A DNA stretch of 64,000 nucleotides from Chionis minor (lineage: Eukaryota > Chordata > Aves > Charadriiformes > Chionididae): NCBI GenBank assembly GCA_013398295.1, contig VZSF01003247.1, positions 98,510-162,509 of the forward strand, given 5' to 3'. Under the pieces are notes generated by a model, which was not told the origin of the DNA, did not search any database, and was given only the letters and a program-made list of their open reading frames with translations. Below are positions 23,354-35,000 of this stretch, piece after piece (the stretch's first letter is position 1; every line of letters starts with the position of its first letter). Position numbers and translations under genes: made by a program.

Positions 23354-25180
23354 AGGAGATGAAGAAACTTTTTTTCCTGGAGTTTTTAATCGGTAGTAAA
23401 TCCAGTGTACTTGCCTTGCAATGTCACCCATTCCTGTGAAACATAGCATTCTTCAGTGATCAAGAATCCAAACTGGCATAAAGAACTTCTTCATTAGGAC
23501 ATCAAAACTGTAGGAATATTTTCAATTGTTGGTATAACTTTTTCTTGGAAGTGCTTTCACTTCTTTCATGACCACCTAAGGCTCTCTAAGGTGCACAGCA
23601 ACACAGTTTGAGACATCTCTGTGATGTTCTGTACATCATATAGTTGCTAACAACCTGTCAAAGTCATCCTGACACCAAACTGAGAAGCTGATGGTTTTGG
23701 TAACGTATTAGCAGAGATGAAAAAAGATGGTCCTCATTATTGTAATAAAACCAACAGAGACACACTGAGAATCAATTACTGATTCTGTGACCTGTTGAAC
23801 TAACCCTCAGTCAAGTGGGGAACTGCACAAAGCGTCTTACATTATCAAATGATTTAGGATGGAGTGCTGTCTGAAGACTTGCAACCAGTCAAGGCAAATA
23901 CGTTTCCTTAAATTGTAGCTTGCTTAATTACCTTGTTCCTGAGCACAAAGATCAAATTGAGCAACTTAAGGTGCTGAAGCACTCTGCCAGCTGGACATGA
24001 AAAGGAAATAATTAACACACACAAGAGCTAAGTTTAAGGAGAGACTCCTACTGACAACAGCAAGGAGATCCAAAGTTAAGACAGACACCGTGTCCTTGAC
24101 TGGATCCATGTGCCTACAATTTGCAGCACATATTGGATTGGGGAAGAGCACCATGTGTTGCAGCCATTTCAAGTAAGCAGATGGCTTTTTAAAGCGCTCA
24201 GTGTAGGGAAAGCAAAGCCCTTTCAAAGGCTGGCATTTCACTCTCATTATTTGTCACAGACTGTTCCACCTCTTGCCTTCGCAATGCTTGAGTATCACCA
24301 AGAAAATTCCTTCTCACGGAAGGCACTGTGCAAACGCATGAAAAAAAGTTATGTTCCCTGATACAATGAAGTGACCAGTGAGGCAGGAAATTAGTAATCA
24401 TATCTTGTGTTTTGAAAGCAATGCCCAACATTAACTTATTTTTCCTTGCAAAATCCCAGCCTCAAGAGCGAAAACTGGAAATCACCAAAAACCCTGTTTG
24501 GTGTCTACCTATTCTTCTCAGGGCCTTCACAGCAGTATCTTTTTTCCTACTCCAAGCACCTCCCAAAGGTAACGCCTTTCCCTCATAACCAAACTCACTG
24601 GTGATAAGGTGCAAAGAAATTGTTTACTGAGGAGACCTGAACCTAGGCGCCCAACTTTCATCCATTACTTCCCACATTTTTTAATAGGATGTCTCGTGCC
24701 TGCCTGAGTAGTCACCCAAGACAAACAGAAAAAGACACCTCATTTTAACATATCATCTTGAAGGATGGACTCTTTGGAGTACTGCGCGCTACAGATTTGT
24801 TATGATCAGAGGGGCCAGATGTCACCAGCTGAGCCGTTCATTTGATGCTGCGCCATTGCTCGGTGCTGCTGCCATAGATACTGCCCTGCCCTTATGGTGG
24901 CTGCTGTGATTCATTGAAAGTAATATCATCCCAACTGCCACTCCAGGGAATCTTGCAGGCATGATTTTCTAACACAGCATGACCCATTAAAAATAACTGC
25001 CAGGAATCCTGCGCTTTATAAAAGGGCATCTTCATTAGCTCTCGCGGTGGGTCGCCAGAAAGTCCCAGGCGCTACAGTAGTCACGGGGTAATTTGTAGTT
25101 ATCAGAAACATTGCATTTAATGTCTTTATTCCTGCAGAGCTGGAGCCCACTGGTTACTAAACACAGACTCCTCCTCTTAA

Positions 25181-25330
25181 ATCACAGAAATTAAAGAGGG
25201 AAGAGACCCATCAGATTATTTTGTCAATCCGCTCATTGAATGCAAAATTGGCAAATGTATAGTCTTTGCCGCCAAGACATTCGGTGCCAGGGACACTCAC
25301 CACTGTGCTACAGGCCACTTCACTTATCAG
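25181..25330 (-). mobile_element. Possible ancient CR1 3' end, antisense
   Basis: ATCACAGAAATTAAAGAGGG followed by AAGAGACCCATCAGATTATT resembles the complement of the 3' tail of old amniote CR1 elements, which typically read like ...GGAAGAGACC-TATTAG-TCATCTAGTCCA. The resemblance fades after about 60 bases, though TGCCAGGGACACTCACCACT further on could belong to it. The assignment rests on memory of the repeat family and is tentative. Confidence 0.45.
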
Positions 25331-26649
25331 TGCCTACTAGTGCTTGGCCTTTCTCCTAAAACAATGAATTCCTGGGTATGCTGTGCAGCACTTCGTCCTT
25401 CACATAGAGCTTCATCCAAAGAACAGACTCTAAATGACTGCAGAGGGCTGTGGATCGGGTCTCTCACCTGCTCCATTTATTCTTCCAAATATACTGGAAT
25501 AGGAGCTGGTGTTTTGCTTGGATAGTTAAGCAGAAGTATTCTAAACTTCTATTTTTATCAGGTCAAATGGAAAAATCCTTTTTTCCCAGGACTAAACAAA
25601 CCTTCCACATGATTTAAAACAATAATACCAGCTTTAGTTCTGCATGGGCAGTTCTACATGGGCATCAACTGTCAACAAAGTTTATATAACCCCATTGCTT
25701 ATTAAAACAGGTACATAACTCCCTGAGGATCTGTCCTGATTCCCAGCACTGGAGCTCATTTTATGGGGGGCTGACAAGGCCAAAGGCCCCCCCAAAGAAG
25801 AGAAAAAAACACATGACAGATGTCACACAAGAGCTCACCACTCAGATGCTATGACAATCAATGTCCTACAAAAACCACCCCCAACTAGAGTAGAAAGGCT
25901 GTCGTAACTGGCATTAATAGAGACCTGGGCCCAGAAACACTTTTTTTCAGCCCTTTCTAGTAATTGTGTTTTCTCTTGTACTCTCGGTTGAGTATTGACT
26001 CAAATACAGTGGCCCAAATGAAGTTATGAAGCGTAGATTCTCTACAGCATTGAGTATGAGCTATAATGCTTTGGGCCATAGAAGCAATTCATAACAATAA
26101 GCAATAAAAAATAAATTGCAACACATGTCTTGCTCTGCAAGGGTGTGGACTGAATTTCAGTGCAAGCTCCTTGCAGGACTGGAAGAAAAGCCTCCAGACT
26201 ATGTTGCAGTTTCTGAATGATGTCCAAGAATGAGTCCTAGTTCTGTGGTGAGTATATCAAATAGGGAGCAATTCTTTCCATTATATATTACCTCCCCAGT
26301 CATTATGAAATCATTTGGTATTCACTGTGATAACACCAATCATTAATGCACTCATTTGGCGTTCGTATGACTTGTCTTATGCACTTCCCCAGGAATCCTA
26401 TTGTAATTAACCATTAGTTAATGTAAATAGTAATGGACATTTAAACGCAAGTGTTACCAGGCAGGGTCAGTAGTAGCAGAGAATCAATGTGTTCATGAAA
26501 CTAGCTATAGCCACTTCAAAAAGCTCCTTTAACAGTAATGAAAGCCTAATAGTAAATATGTCACTTAATCAGAATCGGAGGCCGTTAAAAGCATTTTACA
26601 GCATTTCATCAGAAAAACATACTTAGCATTCCTTCTGCTCTTTCCGCAT
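25331..26649. other. Unique noncoding sequence, ATTA-motif rich near 26.3-26.5 kb
   Basis: No exon or mobile element. The segment 26280-26460 is dense in homeodomain-type cores (ATTA, TAATTA, TTAATG) and could be a regulatory element; this is noted as a finding rather than asserted. Confidence 0.55.
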
Positions 26650-26830
26650 CTCTGGAAGAGGTGGACGCATAGACAGCTGTCCTCTTAGGCAGCAAAGAGG
26701 CGAAGTTTATTACAAAACTTTTCTCTCCACAGCATTATATACTGCATCAAGTATACCAACAAAGTATAAGGTGTGTTGGCAAGTTGCGCACGTCCTACAA
26801 TTGGTGGGTCACTGATTGCTTTAAACCAAG
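26650..26830 (-). mobile_element. Compact retroviral LTR-like fragment, antisense
   Basis: On the minus strand three signals occur in promoter order: CCAAT (26804-26800), TATATAAT (26741-26734) and AATAAA (26711-26706). They are followed by a U5-like stretch reading CTTCGCCTCTTTGCTGCCTA and then AGAGG-ACAGCTGTC. TATA-to-polyadenylation spacing is about 28 bases, typical of compact avian class II (alpharetrovirus-like) LTRs, in which TATA and AATAAA lie close together. No gag, pol or env remnant flanks it, and no target-site duplication could be fixed, so both edges are approximate and it may be a solo LTR or part of one. A chance coincidence of short motifs is the main alternative. Confidence 0.55.
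26734..26741 (-). promoter_or_regulatory. TATA box of the LTR-like fragment
   Basis: The minus strand reads TATATAAT. An upstream CCAAT lies about 59 bases before it and an AATAAA about 22 bases after it, the compact order found in small retroviral LTRs. Activity is unknown. Confidence 0.4.
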
Positions 26831-29800
26831 GAAAAGAGCAATAAAGAAAAGTGAGCCTATGAAAAGTTAAACTAGTTTTACTGTTTGCATCGCATCAGTC
26901 CTTGAATAAACGGTAGTAATGAACTGTAATAGAATGGGATCTGGCATAATACCTTCTCCCTTGCCAGACTTGTATTCCTGGAGATGTTTTAGAGCTGGAA
27001 TTCACTGACCTTTGTACAAGTGACACAGATCTAGCTTTCTGGTAAGAAGCCACAAATTATCATTGAGTGGAGCTGCGAGGACAATTTCTTGCAGAAAGCA
27101 AAAGTAGCAAAACTTGATGCCTTGCCAGCTTTATAAAAGGCCAAAAAATTTCACTTTTCAGCCAGGGCATTTATATGAATTATTATGATAAGAAAGAAAT
27201 GCCTTTTGCTAACTATAATAGAAATAGGAACTTTTCACTGTCATATGGTGCACTAGCCAGGGTTCCTGTAAATAATAATAATAACAAATCTAAGTCTACC
27301 TCAAGAAGCCTGTGGAAATACAATGACAATAGTAGAAGCTCAACAGTCACTTTCCAGTTAATATAATTTCACCTTCCTCAGTAATTAAAGAACATTAATC
27401 ATTAATAGCAATGACTGATTTCACATTATCAAGAAACATTATCACACGAAATTCTCACAAACACAGGAAGCCAAAATTTGTTGGAAAAACATGTTGCAGA
27501 TTTAAAATTATTATTTGTTTTGTTGTTGTTGTGTTTGCTACAGCTTATAACTACAGAGCAGAAGGATGCTTTTACTCCCTTTTGGGAAGTCAGAAGGAAG
27601 AAGCTGAGGAAACACTGGGGCTGATAGATACATAGGGCTAGCTCCCGCCACGACAGAAAATAAAACAAAGTTCAGCCAATTTCGGATTAAACAGTCGTGA
27701 GCTGTTTCAGCAGTTTCTTCTCTTTTTAAAGCTTACAATTATTGGTATCCCTGGCTAGTTAAAAACTTTCCAAGGTTCAGTTTCATGGCTTCATTTTAGT
27801 TCCATAATGAAAAATGTGACAGTTCATCACAAGGTGCTTCTTTGCTGGGTGACCCCTTGGGAAACTTCTCTAAAAAAAATCCAAAACCAAAAAATCTGTC
27901 ACAGCAGGGTGACTGAACTTGTGCTTCCCTATTCTCTCCACAATGAGCGAAGTCCTCTACTTCCAGGTATTTCCATCAGATTCCCTCAGCTATATTCTTA
28001 CAGGAGTAAGGTTTCGCTCTTCCACATTCCAGCTTTTTCGTTTGGCACTGTGAAAGGTCCCAAATGGTAAGGCACTTTGTGCCAAAAATCCAGTTGTAAA
28101 ATGGAAATACACAAGGAAAAATTTTGTATTACTCTTCATCTAAAACTAAAGAATTTCTTCATTTGTCTGTTTTAGCTTATCTCTGAAAGACATGCAGTAG
28201 AAATCTTTAATTACTCAGAAAGGTCAGGCTTCAAAATTGTATATTTAATCTGGATTTAAAGGAGCATTTTCTGAACAGATGTGCTGGTATGCAAACACCT
28301 GCTGCTTCCTTTCTGCTGAGCATGCCTAATTTTAGCTACTTGTTTGGTTTTTTCCTCCTCTTTGTTCCTGTTATCGTAGATTCATTTAGGTCTTTCCAAT
28401 CCTGGACAGTGCCTCTGCTCTTTCAACTCCACTAGACCAATGGAATATCAAAAGAAACCCTGTGGACTAGTAGGACTTTTAGCAGAGCAGATAATTTCTC
28501 TTCCTTAGGGACTGCTCTTTTGGGGCTTGAGGCATATGGTCATGGCCCACTTCATTCTGACCTCATCACTATGCTGATCTCAGCGATACTGCCCGAAATG
28601 GAAAGTGATGCCACCACTATCAGTGCAGGGACTGCCGTTAATTGCAACAGGTCCTCGGTTCCACTTGTGTTGAACTGACTACACTTGATCTCATTCCTCA
28701 AGGCAGTTAAATTGGGCTGAAGAAGGCAATTTTTCTCTTTACCAACAGAAGACTAGTGCGACACAGTAAGTTTTTCATCATTTCTTTCTCAATATATGCT
28801 ACAAAACTCATCATAAATAGTCTCTGGGTGCAATAAAATTGGGAGCCAGGCTTCTGGAGCAAGAGGGGAGAAGCAGGAATCTGGCAGCGAGTTTGGAGCC
28901 ATCCCAAATATTGGGTGGTGGGTGGCAGGAAAGTGAAAGCCATCTGGTGGCTCAGATTTCCTGTATAAGGAGGTCCTCTGGTTTTGAAAATGTGGGCCTC
29001 AGCTCCTCCGGGAAACAAATGCTTGCAAAATGAAAAAAGAAATGTAATGGTTTGCCTGTGAATTTAGATACGTGATGCAGTAAAACCAGGGTTTCTAATA
29101 ATGACATTTCTACATTTCTTCATTATGAGTCATGAGTAAACATGACATTTCTGCAACGCGATCTAGATATGTGATCAAAGATTAAAATGGAGCCATTTTA
29201 ATATTTTAATTATTCCAGCACTGTCAGGCTTCAGAGTCTGTTATGCCAACACCCAGTGCAGAGCAAATAATTTGTAACAAAGAATTTTATCAATTTTAGC
29301 TGCTTTTTTCTCCATGTGAATTGTGTGTGAACGGGTCATTATTTTCTCAGATTTGCTCATTATTCGAAATGATCCACAATGAATAATTTATACTAATAAT
29401 TCTTGTTCTACAGCTTCTTCACCAGCAGTTTGTAGCTGCCTGGGCTAGTTTTGTCTGAACAAACAAATCACATGGCCTCGTTTCTGGTTCCAGGTTGGCT
29501 GAGAAGTGCTTTGCTGGGTAGGGTACTCCCATTTACAAGTTTTATATGTGCTCTCTGCAGATATACCCATTCTCCATTTAAAAATGCTGTTTCCACAAGC
29601 ACTCTTACGAGTCAATTCATTCACTGCAATATTCACGGGGAGTGAACAGGAGTGCAAACCCAGCAAAGAGGATTCAAAGTTTTATCCCAGCAATTATTTT
29701 GCTGATTTTCTTTTTTCTTTTTTTCCCCCCCCCCAGTTCTCAGCCCATTCTTATACCTTCTTCAGCTAACAGACCTTTATAACGGGAGGAGTGCCAGCAG

Positions 29801-31671
29801 GTTTATCTAGATGCAAACCTCTTGTGCATTAGTATAAGTCAGAAGGGGAGAGCTTTCTTGAACAGTCAGTGACATACAAATTATTGATATTTCAGTCCAG
29901 GGCCGGGTGCTCCAAAAGCGTTAGGAATACATTCCCCTATTAGTCCAGTAGTTTCAAGCATTTAACAGTGTATGTCTCATGCAGCATTGGACTTGATAAT
30001 TAGGAAGCAATCCTAGATATCTGACTATCCATCTTATTATCCAGCGGAATACCCATCCTGGTGGGTATCCAACAAACCTAGTAATACAATGTGAGTAAGA
30101 TGTGAGAACAACGCTTCTTGTAGTAACGGTAAACCTAAAGAATTCAACCCTAACATAATTTGACTAAATCCCTCTTTGCTAAATTTGTATGTTTTCTCCC
30201 TGCACCTATGTGCAGATCTTGCTTTTCATGCTCCCTGTGGCAATCAGTCCACATTTCAAATATTCTACCAATGAGACAATTTGGCTTGTGTATTCCCTAA
30301 ACCGTTCCATTCCCTTTGTTTTGGAAATAGTTAAAATCTAACACTTTTATGAAGGACAGAAGCCATCAGAGGCAGGTGCCTCCTCCACAGACTGTGTAAG
30401 CCTTGCTACAGCAAAACCCAGTTTGATTTGTAAGTTGGGCAGCCTGAATAACCAATTTTTTCAGCATCTCCACAGACAGCCATGTAGTCCTCAAGCTTCC
30501 GAGGTCTCACAGGGGTGCTATCCCCCGCTGTGAGGCAAATAAACCCAATATTTATGCTGGAAATGTTCCCTTGTGCAGTTCATGTTTGGAAGCAACCCAA
30601 AAAGCAAAGAGAGATGGGCTTGGAGCAATCTGCCCATCAATTAACGTCATTGACTAATTCCTGAATTCCTGGTCTGCCAGAACAGCCACTTGCAGGGTGG
30701 CTCTGGCCATAAACCCGAGGGTGAGGGGTGAGGCATGGGGCGGAGGGGAGTGCACAGCTTGCTGCTTCATTTTGACTTGGTACACCACATGGTGCACAGG
30801 GGCTCGAGTACGAGCCGAAACGGCTCTAAAGAGCGCTTGTTCTCTGTGAGTCACTGAGGGTGAGTCACGCACGCTGACAGAGGATCAGAAAGCCTTCCAT
30901 TTTGCAAATGGTAAGTGATGACGACAGTTAAGCAAGGGAGTCCACTGTGACTCTCCTATTCCAAGATGTGTCATTATAAGCCTGATGGAGCGCCCGCAAA
31001 GAAAATACTGTGCTCCAACTGCTTCGTTAGTTGTCCTTTCCTGGATAAAAGGAACATCCATACACATTTTAAGTTTCATCTTCACATTCTTTTATGCTTT
31101 CATCCTCAGAGGGGTGACTATGGAAAATGTCTGTAATGCAGCTACATCCATCTATCAGCCTACCTTTCCCTGCTTCGTCCCAGTATTAGCCAATACCAGC
31201 GGTTATGCAGAGCTCTACAATAGTACCTCCAGGAACAAAAAAAAAAAATGTGGGCTAAAAAGAATTTTTTTAAAATGACTAAAGAATATTTTTTTCATTT
31301 TCCATCCTCTACAGATGCCATTTTCTACTGATGACTACCTCTAAATTTTGCCCTTGAGTCATTATACACACAGTGTAAGTATGTAAGATGCTAAACCCAA
31401 CAAGCCATTCTTCCCACCGGATGGAAAAGTTTCCCTTCAGCACCTGCAAAACCATGCATATGTAAACAGAAATCTAATTGTATATCAGGAGTGAGTATCT
31501 AAGTATATCTGTAAGTATCTGCAATCAAGGATTTTTTAATCAAAGAACACATCAAAAAATGCTCAGATTGACCAAAAAATGAGCAAAGATAAGAAATCAG
31601 AATTAAGGTCAGTAACAAACTTGGCTTCTTTCTCCCTACGTGCCATGGCACAGTCCTTAATTACAGGATCA
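26831..31671. other. Unique AT-rich noncoding sequence
   Basis: No exon or mobile element recognised. A short ATA microsatellite lies at about 27269-27285 and a pure pyrimidine tract at 29706-29734. The tract ends in CAG and would look like a splice acceptor, but no coding exon follows. The 29090-29400 interval is unusually AT-rich, with TCATTATGAGTCATGAG and ATTATTC-type motifs. Open frames stay below 105 codons and carry no recognisable domain. Confidence 0.6.
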
Positions 31672-32030
31672 TGGGAGACCTTATTGGTCTCTACAAGTGT
31701 CTGAAAGGAGGTTGTAGCCAGGTGGGGGTCAATCTCTTCTCCCAAGTAACAAGTGATAAGACAAGAGGAAACCACCTCAATTTATGCCAGAGGAGGTTTA
31801 GGCTGGATATTAGGAAAAATTTCTTCACGGAGAGGGTTGTCAAGCATCAGAACAGGCTGCCCAGGGAAGTAGTGGAATCACCATCCCTGGAGGTATCTAA
31901 AAGATGGGCAGACGTGGTGCTGAGGGACACGGTTTAGTGGTGGTTTTGGCAGAGTTACATTGATGGTTGGACTCAATGATCTCAAAGGTCCCTTCCAACT
32001 TAGACGATATTATGATTCTGTGATTCTATA
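31672..32030 (+). mobile_element. CR1 LINE 3' end, second subfamily
   Basis: A sense fragment of the last 360 bases of a CR1 element. Its 88-codon open frame reads LKGGCSQVG, then [39 protein letters not shown]. This is the C-terminal tail of ORF2 in the subfamily with KNFFTE and KRWADVV, unlike the [14 protein letters not shown] type at 18.5, 21.6 and 48.2 kb. The tail is TATGATTCTGTGATTCTATA. The frame is still open, so the copy is not very old, but it holds no RT motif. Confidence 0.95.
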
Positions 32031-35000
32031 AGAACAGGGCTACTCTTCAGTCTTACATTTTATCCTCACTATCCAGTGTGTGGCTTCGTACACTGTCAAC
32101 TCCCTGCACTGCATACAAAACTATTTTTTTCCTCTCTCCTTCTACTTGTGGTGGTGTCATAAGAGTTGTTTAGATTTTTTGCCATCACTAAGAATTCACC
32201 TTCATGATACTACTCTGAAGAAATGTGAAATCACTGTCTCTTGCTTACATGCATAAAAATGGAGGCAGAGATTAATATAAAGATCTCACATGTGTAAATT
32301 AATTTGGGATTCCCAAGTCAAAAACTCAGTCTGATTTTTAGACTATTTTGCACATTCATGGTGCTTTCTCTGTTCAGAGCAGAAGTCATCTTGAACACAC
32401 ACATGGCTGTGAGAACTCTGCAGCTCTAACAACCAGAGCTCTGATCTCAGAAAATCAGGCTCCCTGTGGAAAACCTTTTCTGAAGCAACTTGCCTGTCAT
32501 CAGATGAAAATTTTGGAAATGAAGCCAGGGTAGAATCGAGTTACTCTGCATGATGCTCGTCTTTGACAAAGCTCTACAGACAACCCTTTTCTTCCCCCAC
32601 TTTCCTTGTCCCAGGCACATCTTTTCATTCCCACAATACATAAGCAAGGAGGATGTCCGCCTACAGTCACCACATTGTTCAGATACACCACCACAGCACA
32701 GGATGTCCTTTGCAATGAACCAGACATGGGTCCTAAAATGAAAAGTAATGACATCATAGAGACACTGCTATGCAAATGAGACACTAGAGTGATGATTAAG
32801 TTTGGGGACACAGTGCCTGGCGTTTTCTGACATTATTTTTTTGAGCCTGTCAACCACACTGTAATGCATACATCATTGTTCTTGGGCTTATTTGAATGCC
32901 CAATTCCAACAACATCTTTTGTTGACCTTTGTTAGTTACTTCTAATTCTCTGTCCGTACCTTACACCCATGATTGAGCAAAGACAGTTCTCAGCATGGAA
33001 ATCACCACATAAACAGTTTAGGCTTGATGAGGTCCAGAAAACTGGCAGGAGAGTCTTTCCATGGACCAGTTTAGCAACCTTAACTTCAGCTGTCGTTATC
33101 ATTGCAACCTATAGTTCTCCATTTTAGTCAGGTTGGACTGAAAAACAGAGCATTACTAAAATAAGCAGAGTTCGAAAATCCAGCCCATCACCATGTATGA
33201 TTTCTCTTGATGGGATACCCCTTCAGCCTTTCCATTTTCATCTACCTGCCTCTATGCAGGACCCCTCCACCAGGGCATCCACATTGGAAAGCATGTATTG
33301 CATGCATAGAGTTTTTCTCATGCACTCCCTAGGGTAAGCACTATCACTGAGAATCTCAAAACAGCCCCACTTAGCTTCATGGCAATGGGGTATCTGAATG
33401 CCTTAAGCAGCTTTGACAATCTTGACTTGCAAGCATTATTGTTTGAAAACTATGACAGTCTGCCTTGGCGGTGATATGCATAATAATGACAAAACGCAGC
33501 ATATATGCCTTGGCCTTTTAACTTAGGCTTGACTGGAGACTTAGTAAACCTATCTTGTAGCAAAACTGGTTGCCTGTGAGCACAACAGTCCAAAGGTCGC
33601 AGAAGGAGGCCTTCCTACTGTTCAGGTAGGACCAAACTAGGATTACAGTCTTTTCATTTGGCGTGTACTAAATTTAAAAGAAGAAAAAAAAAACCCAACA
33701 CAAAAGAACAAAAAAATACCCAACAATGTGCTTGATGAGTTTAAGATCTACAGGAAAATATTTAATGTTGCACTACAATGAAAGGAATTGGTATGAAGCA
33801 TAAATGGCAAAGCAGTGAAAAGAACTGACACAAAGCATACTGGCGTGTACAGCAACACCCACACAATCAAAAGCATTCAAGGAAATTAAAAAAAAAAATA
33901 AAAATCAAATGACTAAAGATCTGGCTATGTAAGGGAGTTGTATAGCAAAAGTAATTTCCATCCGTAGCTATCCCAGGGATTTGAATGAGCTGGAATTTCA
34001 GCAAAAGGTTGAATCAGTTGGCAAAAAGAAAGAAAAGAAATTAGGGGTAGATCAAGAACTCGGAAATACAACCAGATACCTCACTTAACTTTTTTAGTTC
34101 ATCTGTGTTTCAGTACTCACGTTTAGAGGTGCATTCGACCCCAACACTTTGAATTCGGATATCTTTAGATTTTGGGGTGTTTCAAAACTAATGAGCTATC
34201 ACAGCCAAGTTTGTATTTGGACTCGGTCCCAAGAAAAAAAAAAATCTAAATCCAATCCTTTCCAAACTCTGGCTGTTCAGTTTAACGTCCCAGTTTGGAT
34301 CCAAATCCAGCATTTCAACTCAGTCTTTACTTATGTCATGTCGTATCATGTCACAAAGCAAGCGCGTACAGCTGGATGCAATGTAATAACGAGACAAAAC
34401 ATAACAAAGCCCAGTGTAACGCGCGTCACACAACACCACTGCGGCTGCTACCTTTACAACTTAAATGGTCTTGTTTTTGTTTTTTTTTAATTGATAGGCC
34501 TGTTAATTTTACCATGCGCTGAAGATTTTTGGAAATTCAGGGCATAAAACGCAGGAATGCCCAGCAAGACCCATGCACTTCCATGGCAGCATTTGTCTCT
34601 TAGTTACAGCAAGGGTAATGTTATCAGCGCCAAGCAACCCGGATGAAAATTATCAATTGGTTACCAAGAAACCTAATGATTTCATCAATAATATTTTACC
34701 AGTTACAAAGGTCATTTGGAGAAGTAATGCCACACAAAATGTGCTTGTGAAGTGGGTGATGTGTGGGTGGCTGTTAAGGGTCAACACTTCATTTCTCATT
34801 TCTTTAATTGATACTTCTGAATGAGTATTAATTGAGCTGCAATGAGAAGAGTGTGCAGTTTGACAATGCAAGTGACAGGATGGAAGTGCCATTTGCAGAG
34901 TGTATATAACCACAGCTAACACCCTCAAAGCGTTAATTCCATTTTATGTCTTTCACATTTAATAGCAAATTTGCCATTTAATCTTTAAGACAGAAGTTAC

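Larger units (their letters stand above)
22022..25180. other. Unique noncoding sequence with simple repeats
   Basis: No exon or recognised element. It holds a GATA microsatellite (22191-22210), a T-rich tract (23122-23149) and a 31-base A run (23319-23349). No processed-pseudogene body or AATAAA signal is visible upstream of the A run. Confidence 0.65.

Noticed and set aside
29706..29736. Long pyrimidine tract ending in CAG, like a splice acceptor
   Set aside because: No coding exon or donor follows that I can support; a T/C homopolymer tract explains it.
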